Assembly (NCBI GenBank): GCA_022792535.1 | Contig: JAAWBG010000032.1 | Location: forward strand, 1 to 48,283 | DNA from: Lachnospiraceae bacterium | GTDB taxonomy: Bacteria > Bacillota > Clostridia > Lachnospirales > Lachnospiraceae | DNA length: 48,283 nucleotides | Direction: 5' to 3' | Shown here: in pieces, positions 45,201 through 48,283 of the stretch | Layout of the letters: every line of letters begins with the position of its first letter | Position numbering within the stretch: the first letter of the stretch is position 1 | Translations under genes and position numbers: made by a program | The notes under the pieces: model-generated | The model's input: the letters and a program-made list of their open reading frames with translations, nothing else | Told to the model about the DNA's origin: nothing | Databases searched by the model: none

Positions 45201-46055
45201 CTAACAACAATCCCAATTATACAGCACCTTACTGAAATCTCTGTTCTTCAAATCTTCCTGATTGATAAAAAAGTTGGCTACTCCGCAGTCTCCCCATAAA
45301 ATCCAGTCGGAATTCTCTCCAGCATCATCGGAATCCATCTGAAATAACAATGTGTCATAATATTGGTACCTTTCTTCATACTCTCTGGGATCTGATTGTG
45401 TAAAATAAGGATATCCCAACAGCCAATGATTCTCATTAGATAGTTCCTCCATCACCTTGTCATAGGCATCGTCATCCAAAAGCTGATATAAGGACTGATT
45501 CCTCTGATCCTCCCCCAGCATTTCGCCGGCAATTTTTCCAAATAAATCGTCAAAGTGATAATCTCCTTCTCCCATATAAACTTCTTGAGGCTTCACCTCG
45601 ATGGCCGCCTCCACCCAGATGGGCGTATATTCTTCCAAAGATTTATCTGTGCTGACAGGGATTTCCATACCTTTTATCTGTTCCGGCGTCACCTGTTCCC
45701 TAATGTTCTCATGATAAATTACCCGGAAATTCTTCTGCCTATCCTGTTCATCAAAGTCCATTCCAAATACGTCATCCATTCCAATAAAAAATTGAAGCAT
45801 GCCCTTTTCTGGAAGTAACTCGTCTCTCTCAACTTTCTGAAACATCCGCTCAAAATTGATCTGAGCCAAAAGCATCATCTTCTTTCCATTGCTGTCTACA
45901 GGATAAGGCTGGTTGATATCCCAATAAGGCAGCCCGCCAAATTTGCTGTCTAACAGGTCTGGATGCCTGTCCTTTTCTATCGCCAAAGAATATGCTCTTT
46001 TCTTCGTTCTGCGTTTTATCTCATCCAAAATCCTTTCGGCTTCTTTCCAATTCAT
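45201..46055 (-). CDS. YwqG-like DUF1963 protein
   Basis: Cytoplasmic protein of the DUF1963/YwqG family (284 aa). Recognisable features are SKFGGLPYWDINQPYP near residue 37, MMLLAQINFERM, GMLQFFIGMDDVFGM, and the C-terminal HWLLGYPYFTQSDPREYEE, LLFQMDSDD and ILWGDCGVANFFINQEDL. The function of the family is unknown. AGGGAGG lies upstream of ATG 46055. It lies 50 bases after the next gene's terminator and 51 bases upstream of the protease candidate, so the two may be co-transcribed. Confidence 0.85.
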   Translation of the reverse strand: MNWKEAERILDEIKRRTKKRAYSLAIEKDRHPDLLDSKFGGLPYWDINQPYPVDSNGKKMMLLAQINFERMFQKVERDELLPEKGMLQFFIGMDDVFGMDFDEQDRQKNFRVIYHENIREQVTPEQIKGMEIPVSTDKSLEEYTPIWVEAAIEVKPQEVYMGEGDYHFDDLFGKIAGEMLGEDQRNQSLYQLLDDDAYDKVMEELSNENHWLLGYPYFTQSDPREYEERYQYYDTLLFQMDSDDAGENSDWILWGDCGVANFFINQEDLKNRDFSKVLYNWDCC

Positions 46056-46073
46056 ACCATTTCCTCCCTTTCC

Positions 46074-46107
46074 AAAAAGGAGCTGCCATCTGCGGCGGCT
46101 CCTTTCC
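46074..46107 (-). terminator. Terminator of the membrane chemoreceptor-like gene
   Basis: AAAGGAGC and GCTCCTTT enclose a G/C-rich hairpin, followed by TTTTTGG on the minus strand, about 26 bases after the stop of the gene at 46133. It overlaps the region just upstream of the YwqG-like RBS. Confidence 0.75.
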
Positions 46108-46132
46108 CAATTTCTAGCTTATGTATTTCCCA

Positions 46133-47635
46133 TTAAAAATATTGATCCAAATCTCCAGTAGTGGTCTCGATCATCTCAATGGCTTCTTTCGTGGTCTGTG
46201 CAAGCTCCAAGTTCTGCTCGCTCAATGCATTTGCCTGTTCCGCACTTGCAGTTACCTGCTGGGTGGTGGCAGACAGATGAGAAATATTCTCCACAATATG
46301 ATTATTAGAATCTGCCAGGCGGTCTATTCTGGCGCTGATCTCCTGGATATCCTCAATCAATCCTCCAATATTGGTATCCATTTTCTCAAAACTTTGAGCT
46401 GCATCTAAAATCATTGCGCTCTGGCTGTCGGCGGCTTTTACTGATTCTCCAATAATGGTCACAACCTCCGCTGCATTTTCATTCAGTTCCTGAATAATGT
46501 GAGTGATTTCTTCTGTAGAGGTCCGGGTTTGTTCCGACAACTCCCGAATCTGATCTGCAACAACAGCAAATCCTTTTCCAGCTTCTCCAGCTCTGGCACT
46601 CTCAATAGAGGCGTTCAAAGCAAGCAGATTGGTCTGACTGGAAATACTAAATATAATCTCTGTGATCTCTTCCACTGCTTTCGTTCTGTTTTGGAGACTA
46701 GTCATGGAATTCGTCACCTTTTCATTCGTTTCTGTGATCAATTCTGCCTGATTTTGAAGTTCTTTTACGATCTGAATGCTGCTCTTTAAGTCACGTTCTG
46801 AATCCATTGCAACATCCACAGCATTTTTGGAATGTTCTGCCGTCTCGTCAATGGCTTCTTGTATATTCTGGGTCATACTATTCTGCTGGCATATATTTTC
46901 TGCTGTGAGGTTGGTGGCGTCTGCAATCTCTCTCATACTGTGAGAAACTGTTTTTGTAGATTCCACAAGCCCGTCCACCATCTCATTGCTCTTCTCTGTC
47001 TCGCTTCGCACCGTCTTAGAAATTCCAAGAATATGGTCTAACATAGATTCCTGTTTTTCTTTCTGCACTCTGATAGATCCAAAAGCATGATCATTAAAGA
47101 TTCTGGCAATCATGCCTACCCGCACAATGGTATAGACAGACATAAAAAACATGATGATCATACACAGCAGTCCGATATCTGCCTCTATCAAATGCATCTT
47201 GTAACGAATCATAACGCCAATCCCATAATCACAGCAGAATATTCCCGCTGCTGTCAACAAAAGTTTTGTGTCAAAATATGCAATAAAAGTTGCAAGAATC
47301 CCCAGAAGGGTTACGGTCATAAATTCACTGTTGGTATTGAACATCAGCATTAGGTAGATTGCGCTATACTCCCATACCAGTATCATCTTAAACTGTTTCC
47401 AGGAAGGTTTTTTCATATAAAAAACAAGATTCAAAATGATTGCCCCTGCGATCACACCTATCTTTAGAAATGCATTTGGCTTATCAATCTGATCCTTTGC
47501 AATCAGAAGGACCAAATATGCAATCATTTCAAGATACAAAACAAAATAACCTGCCAAGCTGAAGGTGTTCATTTTTATGGTTCTCTGTTCCTGGTTACTG
47601 TACTGAAATTGTTTTTCTTCCGCTTCAAATGACAT
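46133..47635 (-). CDS. Methyl-accepting chemotaxis-like protein with six-helix membrane sensor
   Basis: Chemoreceptor-like protein (500 aa). Instead of an extracellular sensor, the N-terminal ~180 residues hold about five or six membrane helices (25-45, 55-72, 82-100, 105-120, 125-145, 155-175), like a MASE-type sensor. There is no HAMP domain. The cytoplasmic coiled-coil carries the contact tip [20 protein letters not shown] (about 330-350) and [16 protein letters not shown]. No CheR-binding pentapeptide. The start ATG 47635 follows GGAGGAGAA. Its stimulus is likely within the membrane (lipid-soluble, redox or light). Second chemoreceptor in the window. Confidence 0.88.
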   Translation of the reverse strand: MSFEAEEKQFQYSNQEQRTIKMNTFSLAGYFVLYLEMIAYLVLLIAKDQIDKPNAFLKIGVIAGAIILNLVFYMKKPSWKQFKMILVWEYSAIYLMLMFNTNSEFMTVTLLGILATFIAYFDTKLLLTAAGIFCCDYGIGVMIRYKMHLIEADIGLLCMIIMFFMSVYTIVRVGMIARIFNDHAFGSIRVQKEKQESMLDHILGISKTVRSETEKSNEMVDGLVESTKTVSHSMREIADATNLTAENICQQNSMTQNIQEAIDETAEHSKNAVDVAMDSERDLKSSIQIVKELQNQAELITETNEKVTNSMTSLQNRTKAVEEITEIIFSISSQTNLLALNASIESARAGEAGKGFAVVADQIRELSEQTRTSTEEITHIIQELNENAAEVVTIIGESVKAADSQSAMILDAAQSFEKMDTNIGGLIEDIQEISARIDRLADSNNHIVENISHLSATTQQVTASAEQANALSEQNLELAQTTKEAIEMIETTTGDLDQYF

Positions 47636-47720
47636 TTCCCTTCTCCTCCTATTAATAATTCGACTTTTATAGTACTATATTATCAATTTTTGTGGTATTA
47701 TGCAAGATACTATTGTCCCA

Positions 47721-47768
47721 AAATGAAAAGGCGCTGACTAGAACACCCAAGCCAGCGCCTTTTCATTT
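47721..47768 (-). terminator. Terminator of the ferredoxin gene
   Basis: A 16-bp perfect stem (AAATGAAAAGGCGCTG with its complement, 47721-47736 and 47753-47768), on the minus strand ending in TTTTCATTTT. It lies 34 bases after the ferredoxin stop. Confidence 0.9.
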
Positions 47769-47801
47769 ATAAATTTTAATTCTTTTTTCCATAGCAGGAG
47801 C

Positions 47802-47990
47802 CTATTTCTCCCATCCAATTGCTGAAACAGGACAGGAATCAATTGCCTCCTGCACTGCATCTTTTTTCTCAGCTGCAGCCTCTTGATATGCCTCTGCTTT
47901 TCCTTCATCATTCATGCGAAATACCTCATCTACCATACCAGCGCACATTCCGCATCCAATGCAGACATCTGGATCTACATATGCTTTCAT
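47802..47990 (-). CDS. [4Fe-4S] ferredoxin
   Basis: Small single-cluster ferredoxin (62 aa): CIGCGMC supplies three Cys and DSCPVSAIGW the fourth. This matches Bacillus-type monocluster ferredoxins rather than the 2x[4Fe-4S] clostridial type. It starts at ATG 47990, since AGGAG lies 8 bases upstream; an upstream ATG (48014) has no good site. Acidic overall, as expected for an electron carrier. Monocistronic, with its own terminator. Confidence 0.9.
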   Translation of the reverse strand: MKAYVDPDVCIGCGMCAGMVDEVFRMNDEGKAEAYQEAAAEKKDAVQEAIDSCPVSAIGWEK

Positions 47991-48082
47991 TTTACATTCT
48001 CCTTCCATATGCACATGATAGATATTAGTATAAGTATCTCTATTTATTTTATACCATCAATGAAACCCTGTTTAAAAATGAA

Positions 48083-48117
48083 GAGCTTCCGCTGACTAGT
48101 TACGTCAACGAAAGCCC
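48083..48117 (-). terminator. Terminator of the GGGtGRT-family gene
   Basis: On the minus strand GGGCTTTCGTTGAC pairs with GTCAGCGGAAGCTC (several G-U pairs), followed by TTCATTTTTA. It lies 19 bases after the stop at 48136. Confidence 0.75.
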
Positions 48118-48135
48118 TTGAAAATACGCTGTTTC

Positions 48136-48283
48136 TTAGAATTTACCAGCCTTAGCTGCTTCCTCGATGGAAACTGCCACTGCAACGGTAGCTCCTACCA
48201 TTGGGTTGTTGCCCATTCCGATCAGACCCATCATCTCTACGTGAGCCGGTACAGAAGAGGAACCTGCAAACTGTGCGTCAGAG
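48136..48283 (-). CDS. C-terminal end of a GGGtGRT-family protein (cut by the window)
   Basis: The last 49 codons only, with stop TAA at 48136-48138; the start lies beyond the window. The residues DAQFAGSSSVPAHVEMMGLI and the end NNPMVGATVAVAVSIEEAAK, then AGKF, closely match what I remember of the C-terminus of the GGGtGRT proteins of anaerobic Firmicutes. Their function is unknown. The small piece allows no comment on the active site. No neighbour to the right is visible. Confidence 0.85.
   Translation of the reverse strand, partial: SDAQFAGSSSVPAHVEMMGLIGMGNNPMVGATVAVAVSIEEAAKAGKF

Overview
The window looks like a chromosomal stretch of an anaerobic gut Firmicute of the class Clostridia, most likely family Lachnospiraceae (Blautia, Dorea or Mediterraneibacter-like). 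I infer this from the gene content and protein sequences: a T-box-controlled pheST operon, a GGGtGRT-family protein at the right edge, ATP-type PEP carboxykinase, a clostridial 6S RNA, strong AGGAGG ribosome binding sites, and no aerobic respiratory genes. Most genes lie on the minus strand. I see no prophage, complete insertion sequence, CRISPR array, tRNA or rRNA.

Layout. 1-1.3 kb: a dispersed palindromic repeat, a 52-residue gene and two small helical proteins of unknown function. 1.3-4.3 kb: a membrane Fe-S/FMN-binding protein with its flavin transferase ApbE, then a GNAT acetyltransferase. 4.4-8.2 kb: a promoter-minigene-terminator unit, leuS, a Cu/Zn-type superoxide dismutase, and a second copy of the dispersed repeat. 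8.2-12.8 kb: a Cache-type chemoreceptor, an EF-G paralogue and a foldback element with terminal inverted repeats. 12.8-16.6 kb: tyrA-aroA (aromatic amino acids) converging on a MATE transporter. 16.7-18.7 kb: an ibrB/ibrA-like pair (ParB-like protein plus PAPS-reductase-like PP-loop enzyme); the ibrA reading frame is broken by one ochre stop. 18.8-24 kb: T-box, pheS, pheT, queA, with a repeat copy inserted in the leader. 24-30.4 kb: YihY, a SpoIID-like protein, 6S RNA followed by an octamer array, a large L,D-transpeptidase with six Ig-like repeats, and a 22-codon minigene with a strong promoter. 30.4-34.5 kb: pckA, cdd, citrate synthase, a small membrane protein. 34.7-36.1 kb: a CheY-like regulator with an MshEN-CheX partner. 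36.2-38.6 kb: thrC and a SleB-type wall hydrolase. 38.8-39.6 kb: a protein with two AP2-like units and a degenerate HNH-like centre. 39.6-44.2 kb: branched-chain amino acid genes (leuD-leuC, a divergent LysR regulator, ilvC, ilvN). 44.3-48.3 kb: a C39-like lipid- or membrane-anchored protease candidate, a YwqG-like protein, a second chemoreceptor-like protein, a ferredoxin and the end of a GGGtGRT-family gene.

How they fit together. The window is mainly housekeeping: amino acid biosynthesis (Phe/Tyr, Leu/Val/Ile, Thr), two aminoacyl-tRNA synthetases, anaplerotic carbon metabolism, cell-wall enzymes and chemosensory signalling. The less ordinary signals are the interrupted ibrAB module, the HNH/AP2-derived protein, the octamer array behind 6S RNA, the CheY/MshEN-CheX pair, two minigenes with their own promoters, and the families of structured intergenic repeats. 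All assignments come from reading the sequence and from memory of protein families; no database search was run.
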